Source of the DNA: Streptococcus mitis
GTDB taxonomy: Bacteria; Bacillota; Bacilli; Lactobacillales; Streptococcaceae
Reading direction: 5' to 3'
Assembly: GCF_002860865.1 (NCBI RefSeq)
Contig: NZ_PKIE01000001.1
Coordinates: 744,001-808,000, forward strand
Length of the DNA stretch: 64,000 bases
Positions within the stretch are counted from its first letter, which is position 1, and each line of letters begins with the position of its first letter. The notes under the pieces are model-generated. The model had not been told where the DNA came from. It made no database searches and saw only the letters and a program-made list of their open reading frames with translations. The translations under genes and the position numbers were made by a program. This document shows, one piece after another, positions 37,520 through 46,029 of this stretch.

Positions 37520-37997
37520 AGGCTGTCAAAATTTCTTCTTGTAAACCGAACATCTCCGCTTCTTCTTCTGGAGTGTAGTGATCATAGCCGTTGATATGTA
37601 AAAAGCCGTGTACTGCCAAGAAGCCCATCTCACGCTCAAAGCTGTGGCCGTATTCCTCGGCCTGCTCATGAGCCTTATCGATAGAGATGAACAGTTCCCC
37701 AATATAGGCATCAAACTCAGACATCATCTCTGCCAATTCCGGATTTTCAAGCAAATCTTCCTCGTCAAAGGCAATTTCCAACTCTGGCTTGTATTCAAGG
37801 CTGATAACATCTGTCGGACGGTCTGTGTCACGGTACTCCAGATTGAGTTCATGACTACGCTCATTGGTCACAAAAGTGACTGCCATCTCCTTGTCTTCTT
37901 TTCCTAATTTTTGGGCTGCAAATTCCAAAATTTCTTGGGTTTGTTTCAACATTTCTTTTGAAACTTGACCAGTTTCATCTACCATTTCAATATACAT
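37500..37997 (-). CDS. ybeY: Endoribonuclease YbeY
   Basis: The 165-residue protein has the UPF0054 metal site [11 protein letters not shown] (three His, ~130-140). It acts in 16S rRNA maturation and 70S quality control. It is the first gene of the ybeY-dgkA-era group; a divergent promoter region separates it from pavA. Confidence 0.95.
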   Translation of the reverse strand: MYIEMVDETGQVSKEMLKQTQEILEFAAQKLGKEDKEMAVTFVTNERSHELNLEYRDTDRPTDVISLEYKPELEIAFDEEDLLENPELAEMMSEFDAYIGELFISIDKAHEQAEEYGHSFEREMGFLAVHGFLHINGYDHYTPEEEAEMFGLQEEILTAYGLTRQ

Positions 37998-38026
37998 GTG
38001 CTTCTCGTTTCTCTTTACTTGGCTTT

Positions 38027-38032
38027 ATTATA
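38027..38032 (-). promoter_or_regulatory. Extended -10 promoter for the ybeY operon
   Basis: Minus strand TGGTATAAT, hexamer 38027-38032, ~30 bases before the ybeY ATG. It faces away from the pavA promoter. Confidence 0.6.
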
Positions 38033-38065
38033 CCACATTTCCATGATTTTATTCTACCTTTTTGA

Positions 38066-38071
38066 TATAAT
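38066..38071 (+). promoter_or_regulatory. -10 element of pavA
   Basis: TATAAT at 38066-38071 in TTGATATAATAC, 30 bases before the pavA ATG at 38102, divergent from the ybeY promoter. The -35 is poorly conserved. Confidence 0.6.
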
Positions 38072-38101
38072 ACTATGGAATACAATCACAAGGAGAGAAC
38101 G

Positions 38102-39757
38102 ATGTCATTTGACGGATTTTTTTTACACCACATAGTTGAGGAATTGCGAAGCGAATTAGTGAATGGTCGCATCCAGAAAATCAATCAGCCTTTTGAACAA
38201 GAGTTGGTCTTGCAAATCCGCAGCAATCGCCAAAGCCATCGCCTGCTCCTTTCTGCCCATCCAGTTTTTGGACGCATTCAGCTGACCCAAACGACTTTTG
38301 AAAATCCAGCCCAACCTTCTACCTTTATAATGGTTTTGAGAAAGTATTTGCAGGGGGCCCTGATTGAGTCGATTGAGCAAGTGGAAAATGACCGTATTGT
38401 GGAAATTACAGTTTCCAATAAAAACGAGATTGGAGACCATATCCAGGCTACCTTGATTATCGAAATTATGGGGAAACACAGTAATATTCTACTGGTCGAT
38501 AAAAGCAGTCATAAAATCCTCGAAGTTATCAAACACGTCGGCTTTTCACAAAATAGCTACCGCACCTTACTTCCAGGATCGACCTATATCGCTCCGCCAA
38601 GTACGGTATCTCTCAATCCTTTTACTATCAAGGACGAAAAGCTCTTTGAAATCCTACAAACACAGGAAACAACAGCTAAAAACCTTCAAAACCTCTTTCA
38701 AGGTCTGGGACGCGATACGGCAAATGAATTGGAAAGCATTCTGATTACTGATAAACTATCTACTTTCCGTAACTTTTTCAATCAAGAAACCAAGCCATGC
38801 TTGACTGAGACTTCCTTCAGTCCAGTTCCTTTTGCAAATCAGGTGGGAGAGCCTTTTGCCAGTCTTTCTGATTTGTTGGACACCTACTATAAGGATAAGG
38901 CTGAACGCGACCGCGTCAAACAGCAAGCCAGTGAACTCATTCGCCGTGTTGAAAATGAACTTCAGAAAAACCGCCACAAACTCAAAAAACAGGAAAAAGA
39001 GTTACTGGCGACAGACAATGCTGAAGAATTCCGTCAAAAAGGGGAATTGCTGACAACCTTCCTCCACCAAGTGCCTAACGACCAAAACCAGGTTATCCTA
39101 GATAACTACTACACCAACCTACCTATCACGATTGCGCTTGATAAGGCCTTGACTCCCAACCAGAATGCCCAACGCTATTTTAAACGGTACCAGAAACTCA
39201 AAGAAGCTGTCAAATACTTGACTGATCTGATTGAAGAAACCAAGGCAACTATTCTCTATTTGGAAAGTGTAGAAACCGTCCTCAACCAAGCTGGACTAGA
39301 AGAAATCGCTGAAATCCGTGAAGAATTGATTCAAACTGGTTTTATCCGCAGAAGACAACGGGAGAAAATCCAGAAGCGCAAAAAGCCAGAACAATATCTG
39401 GCAAGCGATGGCAAAACCATCATCTATGTCGGACGCAATAACCTGCAAAATGAGGAATTGACCTTTAAAATGGCCCGCAAGGAGGAACTTTGGTTCCATG
39501 CCAAGGACATTCCTGGAAGTCATGTTGTCATCTCAGGCAATCTTGACCCATCTGATGAAGTCAAGACAGACGCAGCAGAATTGGCCGCCTACTTCTCTCA
39601 AGGTCGCTTGTCAAATCTGGTTCAGGTAGATATGATTGAAATCAAGAAACTCAACAAACCAACTGGTGGAAAACCAGGCTTTGTCACTTACACAGGACAA
39701 AAGACTCTCCGCGTCACACCAGATCCAGAAAAAATCGCATCCATGAAAAAATCCTGA
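38102..39757 (+). CDS. pavA: PavA / RqcH-type NFACT protein
   Basis: The 551-residue protein has an NFACT-N domain (MSFDGFFLHHIVEELRSELV; DR motif in ENDRIVEI), a central coiled-coil (~270-420, KQQASELIRRVENELQKNRH) and an NFACT-R domain (KPEQYLASDGKTIIYVGRNN). It is known in pneumococcus as the fibronectin-binding adherence factor PavA; the family also includes RqcH, which adds alanine tails to stalled chains on 50S subunits. ATG 38102 follows AAGGAGAG. It is the only forward gene outside the ICE. Confidence 0.95.
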   Translation: MSFDGFFLHHIVEELRSELVNGRIQKINQPFEQELVLQIRSNRQSHRLLLSAHPVFGRIQLTQTTFENPAQPSTFIMVLRKYLQGALIESIEQVENDRIVEITVSNKNEIGDHIQATLIIEIMGKHSNILLVDKSSHKILEVIKHVGFSQNSYRTLLPGSTYIAPPSTVSLNPFTIKDEKLFEILQTQETTAKNLQNLFQGLGRDTANELESILITDKLSTFRNFFNQETKPCLTETSFSPVPFANQVGEPFASLSDLLDTYYKDKAERDRVKQQASELIRRVENELQKNRHKLKKQEKELLATDNAEEFRQKGELLTTFLHQVPNDQNQVILDNYYTNLPITIALDKALTPNQNAQRYFKRYQKLKEAVKYLTDLIEETKATILYLESVETVLNQAGLEEIAEIREELIQTGFIRRRQREKIQKRKKPEQYLASDGKTIIYVGRNNLQNEELTFKMARKEELWFHAKDIPGSHVVISGNLDPSDEVKTDAAELAAYFSQGRLSNLVQVDMIEIKKLNKPTGGKPGFVTYTGQKTLRVTPDPEKIASMKKS

Positions 39758-39780
39758 TTTTACTTGAAATCAGGATTTTT
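39747..39780 (+). terminator. Terminator of pavA
   Basis: AAAATCCTGATTT-TACTTG-AAATCAGGATTTTT; the stem overlaps the pavA stop codon. Confidence 0.88.
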
Positions 39781-39810
39781 AGCTTGTTTACTTACTAATC
39801 ATAAAAAATT

Positions 39811-39918
39811 TATAGTTGATTGAAATAGAATGTGAACAAATCAATTAAGGAATTCAAATCAAATTTCTAACAAGCGTTTAGAAGTCGTGTTGTCCTATTC
39901 CAACTTCAAAATATTATA
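39811..39918. repeat. RUP element
   Basis: About 108 bases starting TATAGTTGATTGAAAT and ending in TATTATA. It shares its whole central part with the copy at 8901-9006 (inverted relative to this one). It lies between pavA and pyrDb, where pneumococcus carries lytB (from memory). Confidence 0.8.
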
Positions 39919-39936
39919 GAACAGATTGATTGCAGT

Positions 39937-41686
<1,750 letters not shown>

Positions 41687-41701
41687 GACTTTTCCTCCTT
41701 A

Positions 41702-41866
41702 AATTTTAAGGGGACCAGATAAAGAAAAGACCTTGCTAGTGCAAGGCCTCAGTTAAAATCGTACAACAGAAGAGAGCACACTCAAAAAGTCTCCTCTAGA
41801 AAATTGTACTATTCTTTTATCTGACACCTTGTGAGTCTCTCTGGACTCCCCTTAAAGGTTAAATTT
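41702..41866 (-). promoter_or_regulatory. PyrR attenuator leader of pyrK-pyrDb
   Basis: The minus-strand leader carries the PyrR-binding loop AGTCCAGAGAGACT (41834-41847), then a terminator GGCCTTGC-ACTA-GCAAGGTC followed by TCTTTTCTTT (41721-41748). In low-GC Gram-positives UMP-bound PyrR stabilises the anti-antiterminator and stops transcription. Upstream and downstream complementary runs (CCTTTAAGGGG and CCCCTTAAA) could form the alternative fold. Confidence 0.88.
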
Positions 41867-41871
41867 TTATT

Positions 41872-41900
41872 AGTATACTCTTTCAACCAAAAAAAGTCAA
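41872..41900 (-). promoter_or_regulatory. SigA promoter of pyrK-pyrDb
   Basis: TTGACT (41895-41900), 17-base spacer, TATACT (41872-41877) on the minus strand. The -35 lies inside the 3' arm of the gloA terminator. Confidence 0.82.
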
Positions 41901-41927
41901 GTAGAAAACGAACATTCTACTTGACTT
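41889..41927 (-). terminator. Terminator of gloA overlapping the pyr promoter
   Basis: Perfect 13-bp arms (41915-41927 with 41894-41906) with an 8-base loop, then TTTTTTT on the minus strand. Confidence 0.9.
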
Positions 41928-41934
41928 CACGAAA

Positions 41935-42315
41935 TTATTTTTCACGAATGACTTCGACCTTGTAGCCATCAGGGTCTTTGACAAAGTAATAGTTAGGTGC
42001 AGTTCCTGGTAGACCATTTGGCTCAGTAACTTCATAACCTTTGGCACTATGCTCTTGATGAAGCGCCTCAAGATCAGGTGTACTGAGGGCGATATGGGCA
42101 AATCCATCTCCAACCACATAAGGACCATGATCGTAGTTATAAGTCAACTCCAACTCATAGTCGTCACCCTCAAGTCCTAGATAGACAATCGTGAAGGCAT
42201 GGTCTGGAAAATCTCTGCGACGCAATTCTTTAAATCCAAAAGCATCTTGATAAAATGCGATTGATTTTTCAAGATTTTCTACTCGCAAGCAAGTGTGTAG
42301 CATTTTTGAAGCCAT
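41935..42315 (-). CDS. gloA: Glyoxalase I / lactoylglutathione lyase-like VOC protein
   Basis: The 126-residue VOC-fold protein begins MASKMLHTCLRVENLEKSIA and ends DGYKVEVIREK. Metal-ligand positions are visible: His in LHTCLRV, Glu in LELTYNYD, His in FAHIALST and Glu in YKVEVI, matching glyalase I metal sites. It would detoxify methylglyoxal with a thiol cofactor. It lies between rplT and the pyr operon and has its own terminator. Confidence 0.9.
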   Translation of the reverse strand: MASKMLHTCLRVENLEKSIAFYQDAFGFKELRRRDFPDHAFTIVYLGLEGDDYELELTYNYDHGPYVVGDGFAHIALSTPDLEALHQEHSAKGYEVTEPNGLPGTAPNYYFVKDPDGYKVEVIREK

Positions 42316-42338
42316 ATTTTTCTCCTTTATTTTTAAAA

Positions 42339-42366
42339 AGACTGGGACAATCTTGTTCCAGTCTTA
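42339..42366 (-). terminator. Terminator of infC-rpmI-rplT
   Basis: AGACTGGAACA-AGAT-TGTCCCAGTCT followed by TTTTA on the minus strand, 8 bases after the rplT stop. Confidence 0.88.
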
Positions 42367-42373
42367 TCAGTTA

Positions 42374-42733
42374 TTATTTACCAAGTTTTGCTTTAGCTGC
42401 ATCTGCAAGAGCTGTGAAAGCTACTGCATCGTTAACAGCCAAGTCAGCAAGCATTTTACGGTTAACTTCGATCTCAGCCAATTTCAAACCATGCATCAAT
42501 TGTGAGTATGAAAGTCCGTTCATACGAGCTGCCGCGTTGATACGAGTGATCCACAATTTGCGGAAGTCACGTTTTTTCTGACGACGGTCACGGTATGCAT
42601 AGTAGTAAGAGTTCATTACTTGTTCTTTTGCAGTACGGAACAAGATGTGTTTAGCTCCATAGTAACCTTTTGCTAATTTAAGAATACGTTTACGACGTTT
42701 GCGTGATACAACGCCACCTTTAACACGTGCCAT
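42374..42733 (-). CDS. rplT: 50S ribosomal protein L20
   Basis: The 119-residue basic protein ([29 protein letters not shown]) is full-length L20. In Firmicutes L20 represses its own operon through the infC leader. It is the last gene of the infC-rpmI-rplT operon, with ribosome site GGAGG upstream. Confidence 0.98.
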   Translation of the reverse strand: MARVKGGVVSRKRRKRILKLAKGYYGAKHILFRTAKEQVMNSYYYAYRDRRQKKRDFRKLWITRINAAARMNGLSYSQLMHGLKLAEIEVNRKMLADLAVNDAVAFTALADAAKAKLGK

Positions 42734-42784
42734 GTTTTATTTCCTCCAAATATTTCCTAGAATTGTTTACTTACAGTCAAGCTA

Positions 42785-42985
42785 TTATTTCAAGCGAGTA
42801 AGCATTGCTTTGATACGTTTGTAATCTCCTGAATGCACCATAGATGCTTTACGAAGATGACGACGTTGTTTCTTAGTTTTTCCGTGGAAACGGTGAGAAG
42901 TGTAAGCACGGAAACGTTTAAGTCCACCAGAACCTGTACGTTTGAAACGTTTAGCTGATGCGCGGTGTGTTTTTTGTTTTGGCAT
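42785..42985 (-). CDS. rpmI: 50S ribosomal protein L35
   Basis: The 66-residue basic protein ([20 protein letters not shown]) is canonical L35. It lies between infC and rplT, preceded by AAAGGAG. Confidence 0.98.
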   Translation of the reverse strand: MPKQKTHRASAKRFKRTGSGGLKRFRAYTSHRFHGKTKKQRRHLRKASMVHSGDYKRIKAMLTRLK

Positions 42986-43017
42986 GATTTTTTCTCCTTT
43001 ATTTAACTTTCTGACAA

Positions 43018-43539
43018 TTATTTTTTGTCAGTCGCTGGCGCCAATTGCATGAACATTTGACGTCCATCCATTTTAGCACGTTGTTCGATGATGGCAATAT
43101 CTTGAGTTGCTTCAGCAAACTCGGCTAAAACTTTTGCACCAATCTCTTTATGGGTAATCATACGACCCTTAAAGCGAATAGATACCTTAACTTTATTTCC
43201 TTTTTCAAGGAATTTGCGTGCATTGCGAAGTTTTGTATCAAAGTCACCCTTGTCAATAGTTGGACTTAGACGAACTTCTTTCACAGTAACAACACTTTGT
43301 TTTTTACGTTGTTCTTTTTGCTTCTTCTGGTACTCAAATTTGAACTTACCGTAGTCCATAATTTTTGCAACAGGCGGTTTGGCTTGGGGTTGAATCAATA
43401 CTAGGTCAACATTGGCGTTATCAGCCAAAGCTTGCGCTTCACTGAGTGGCTTGATGCCTAGCTGTTCTCCTTCAAGACCAATCAAGCGAACTTCACGTAC
43501 ACGAATCTCATCATTGATGAATAAGTCTTGCTTTGCTAT
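43018..43539 (-). CDS. infC: Translation initiation factor IF-3, ATA start
   Basis: The 173-residue factor ([20 protein letters not shown] ... [13 protein letters not shown]) has the N-terminal and C-terminal IF-3 domains joined by a Lys-rich linker. I place the start at ATA (43537-43539): GAGGTGA lies 5 bases upstream and the length then equals the B. subtilis protein. The longer ATG/TTG frames run into the leader terminator. A non-AUG start allows IF-3 to repress its own translation, as known for E. coli AUU. Confidence 0.9.
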
Positions 43540-43577
43540 GGTTTTCACCTCTTTTGTTTTATTAGAGAAAAACAATA

Positions 43578-43732
43578 GCGGACTCGTAAATATACAAGCC
43601 CGCACGTTATGATAGCGTTTCTTAGAAACTTTTCATCCGTAGGGCCAGGCAACTTGATGTCACAAGGCGAGAAGCTCTCACTTCTGCTTTTCTCAACTTT
43701 TATATGATACCAAGTTTTCGAGCCCTTGTCAA
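43578..43732 (-). promoter_or_regulatory. infC leader: promoter, structured region and attenuator
   Basis: The promoter is TTGACA (43727-43732), 17 bases, TATCAT (43704-43709). A ~120-base leader follows with a terminator-like hairpin GCGGGCTTGTA/TACGAGTCCGC (43578-43603, two G-U pairs) and a T-rich run 45 bases before infC. In low-GC Gram-positives L20 binds such leaders and promotes termination; that this leader is L20-controlled is inference. Confidence 0.75.
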
Positions 43733-43789
43733 GATAAAAACTTATTTTTTTAAAAGTTTCTGTTTGTATTTTGGCTTGGTTTTCGAATC

Positions 43790-43820
43790 AAAAAGAGAGA
43801 ATCAAGTTGATTCCCTCTCT
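43790..43820 (-). terminator. Terminator of the ABC transporter operon
   Basis: AGAGAGGGAATC-AACTT-GATTCTCTCT (2-base bulge) then TTTTTGA on the minus strand. Confidence 0.7.
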
Positions 43821-43854
43821 ATGTTAGTTTTTACTTATTTTCCCTATAGGAAAG

Positions 43855-45039
43855 CTAGGATCTATTAAAAAATTCTTTTTTCTGTGAACTTCCCCATCTT
43901 TCGATAAATAGAATCCCCACTAACAAAAGGATAATCAGGCAAGGAAGTAAGACCATCCCCATGCTCCAATTCAGATTGACATTATCAATCTGCTTAGGTA
44001 ATCTTCCAGACAAAATATCCACTGAACGCAAGTAAGTAAAGGGAATCAGATGTGCAATCCTTTGAAGAGGCTGAATTGTTTGGATGCCAAACAATAAGCC
44101 AACAATTCCAATGAGTGAAAGAAAGAGGACAGGCATTTTTTGCTTGAAAAAGTAAGCAATCAAGTACACTACTTCCACAATGACGATAAAGGCTAAGAAA
44201 GCTAATAACAAGCCAGGAAATAACATATCTTGTATCTTTCCAATAGTTACCTCTTGATTCACTAAGCTATAAATCGGGTAGGGATAATCTAACTGTCCAA
44301 AACCACTTATCAGACTTCCCACTAGAAAAGAAAATCCGCTGATTCCGATAAACAGCACAGTTACATATCCCACTCCAACTCCAAGAGAAGATATTGCAAA
44401 TGTCACTTTTGAAAAAGGATATAACTGAGCTGTGTCCAGATGATTTTGATATCTTTCTACAAATAGTTGCGTTAGCATAAAAATAATAGTAACTACAAAC
44501 AAGCTTGGGATGATAACCTCTAAAATCCAAACAATCTGATCAATCCCGTGGGTCGGATAATATAAATTGTGCGCTTTTATGTTCAAGGGATATAGAGTTT
44601 GGTAAGTCTTTCGTTCGCGGTCAACCGCCATTTTTAAGTCAGAGCTAGAAGTCGGTTCCTTTGATAAAATTTCATAACTCTTTTCTACAGCTTGCCACTG
44701 CAAATAGTAGGCTTCTTTCCAGCGTCCTTCTTTTAACAAAGCCAGAATTTCTTTCTTTTGAGTCAAAAGATTTTTTTGCGATTCTAAATTAATTTTAGCA
44801 ATCTGGTATTCCTCCAAGTTGGTATCAGAAATTTGGGAAAGTTCCTCTTCATATACATTGATGACTCTCTCATCTTTTACAAGACGGGTTTCCAACTCGC
44901 TCTCCAAGCTGACGGAGTTTGCAGTCTGACTATTAAAATAAAAGGTAACACCGAGTCCAGATACAAATAAAGCTAAGATAATCCAGTTTAAGCGACTTTT
45001 GAAAACTTTTTTTAATAAAAATAGACTAACATCTTTCAT
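43855..45039 (-). CDS. ABC-2-type permease paired with LanF-like ATPase
   Basis: The 394-residue membrane protein has an N-terminal span (~17-33), a long extracytoplasmic region (~35-170) with coiled-coil character (EEYQIAKINLESQKNLLTQKK), then five hydrophobic segments to the C-terminus (~180-385). This topology resembles ABC-2 permeases of bacteriocin immunity or export systems. It starts 3 bases after the ATPase gene. Substrate unknown; a decayed secreted-peptide gene lies upstream of the operon. Confidence 0.8.
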   Translation of the reverse strand: MKDVSLFLLKKVFKSRLNWIILALFVSGLGVTFYFNSQTANSVSLESELETRLVKDERVINVYEEELSQISDTNLEEYQIAKINLESQKNLLTQKKEILALLKEGRWKEAYYLQWQAVEKSYEILSKEPTSSSDLKMAVDRERKTYQTLYPLNIKAHNLYYPTHGIDQIVWILEVIIPSLFVVTIIFMLTQLFVERYQNHLDTAQLYPFSKVTFAISSLGVGVGYVTVLFIGISGFSFLVGSLISGFGQLDYPYPIYSLVNQEVTIGKIQDMLFPGLLLAFLAFIVIVEVVYLIAYFFKQKMPVLFLSLIGIVGLLFGIQTIQPLQRIAHLIPFTYLRSVDILSGRLPKQIDNVNLNWSMGMVLLPCLIILLLVGILFIERWGSSQKKEFFNRS

Positions 45040-45042
45040 AAA

Positions 45043-45630
45043 CTAAACCTTTTCTATCTGCCCCTGACGAATAGTTACGATGCTATCGCAAATCTCCACT
45101 AACTCCTCTTTGTAGTGAGAACTTAAAAGAACCAGCTGTTCTTGTCTATCGATTTGTGCTAGCCTATCAAAAAACTTCTGTCGATAATACTCGTCTAAGC
45201 CATTTGTAATCTCATCCATAAGCCAGCATTTCGCCTGACTGAGGAAATACATGGCAATCACCAATCGTTGCTTCATGCCTAAGGAATACTTGCGAATGGG
45301 AAGGCTGATATAGTCAGACATTTCCCAGTAATCAATTTCATCCCCCAAGTTTAGATCTGACTTCCAGATATTTTTTATAAGGCGAAGATAGTCCATCCCA
45401 CTTAAGTTTCCATCCAGCCATTCAACGCTTTCATAATAAAATAAAGAAGGAGGGACTGCGATATTTCCACTACTTATAGGAATTAAATTGCTAATGGCGC
45501 GGAACAGTGTCGTCTTTCCAGAACCATTGATAGCAAGAATACCATAAATACTACCCTTTTCAAATGTAAAATCAACATCTTGTAAGATGACTTGTCGCGT
45601 TTTTAAGGTCACATGAGTAAGCTGCAACAT
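45043..45630 (-). CDS. ABC ATPase of LanF/bacteriocin-immunity type
   Basis: The 195-residue ATPase is short for the family. It has Walker A AINGSGKTT (first Gly replaced by Ala), the signature YSLGMKQRLVIA (in place of LSGGQ), Walker B CWLMDEITNGLD and H-loop LSSHYKEE. The SLGMKQR form is typical of LanF-like exporters that remove lantibiotics and related peptides. It is the first gene of a two-gene operon, with AAAAGGAGGG before the ATG. Confidence 0.83.
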   Translation of the reverse strand: MLQLTHVTLKTRQVILQDVDFTFEKGSIYGILAINGSGKTTLFRAISNLIPISSGNIAVPPSLFYYESVEWLDGNLSGMDYLRLIKNIWKSDLNLGDEIDYWEMSDYISLPIRKYSLGMKQRLVIAMYFLSQAKCWLMDEITNGLDEYYRQKFFDRLAQIDRQEQLVLLSSHYKEELVEICDSIVTIRQGQIEKV

Positions 45631-45662
45631 ACCTAGCCCTCCTTTTTATCACTCTTTAAGGA

Positions 45663-45899
45663 TTAATAGCCTCCGCTGTAGTAGTTTATTACCTCATAAC
45701 GATTGTAATTCAAACCAGAACCAACTTTATACTCAGAATAGCTATAATAACGAGATCATAACAGAACATTAATATAGATATATCTGTGGTAATTCATACT
45801 AGTCCTATAGTAGGTATTTCAAGCATACCGATAAGTTTTAAGGACGCTCACAGCAGATACACTGGACTGAAAAAGACCAATAGATCATAAACTAACTAA
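45663..45899 (-). pseudogene. Decayed gene for a Tyr-rich secreted peptide
   Basis: Minus-strand reading in the frame ending at TAA 45663-45665 gives a C-terminal run SEYKVGSGLNYNRYEVINYY, then SGGY. Further upstream, in the same frame, lie a Tyr/Arg-rich stretch and a signal-peptide-like LVSL-SIGLFQSSVSA. TGA stops interrupt it at 45756-45758, 45819-45821 and 45885-45887, and TAA near 45900. A SigA promoter lies upstream and the LanF-like ABC transporter follows 33 bases downstream. I read this as the remnant of a bacteriocin-like precursor; no named family is recognised. Confidence 0.45.
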
Positions 45900-45957
45900 T
45901 TAAACGGTTTTTACTAATTTTTAATAGTTTTATATCATTGACATTGAATACGCTTTC

Positions 45958-45986
45958 ATTATATCGTTTTTATCATTATTATGCAA
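45958..45986 (-). promoter_or_regulatory. SigA promoter upstream of the decayed peptide gene / ABC operon
   Basis: TTGCAT (45981-45986), 17-base spacer, TATAAT (45958-45963) on the minus strand. No other promoter of this quality is seen before the ABC genes. Confidence 0.75.
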
Positions 45987-46029
45987 CAGATTTTTAGTTT
46001 ATTTTACTAATATATAATATTTGTCCTTC

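Noticed and set aside
45756..45887. In-frame TGA codons as selenocysteine or recoded Trp in the peptide gene
   Set aside because: No SECIS-like structure or selenium genes are visible and streptococci do not recode TGA; an additional TAA stop upstream supports simple decay.
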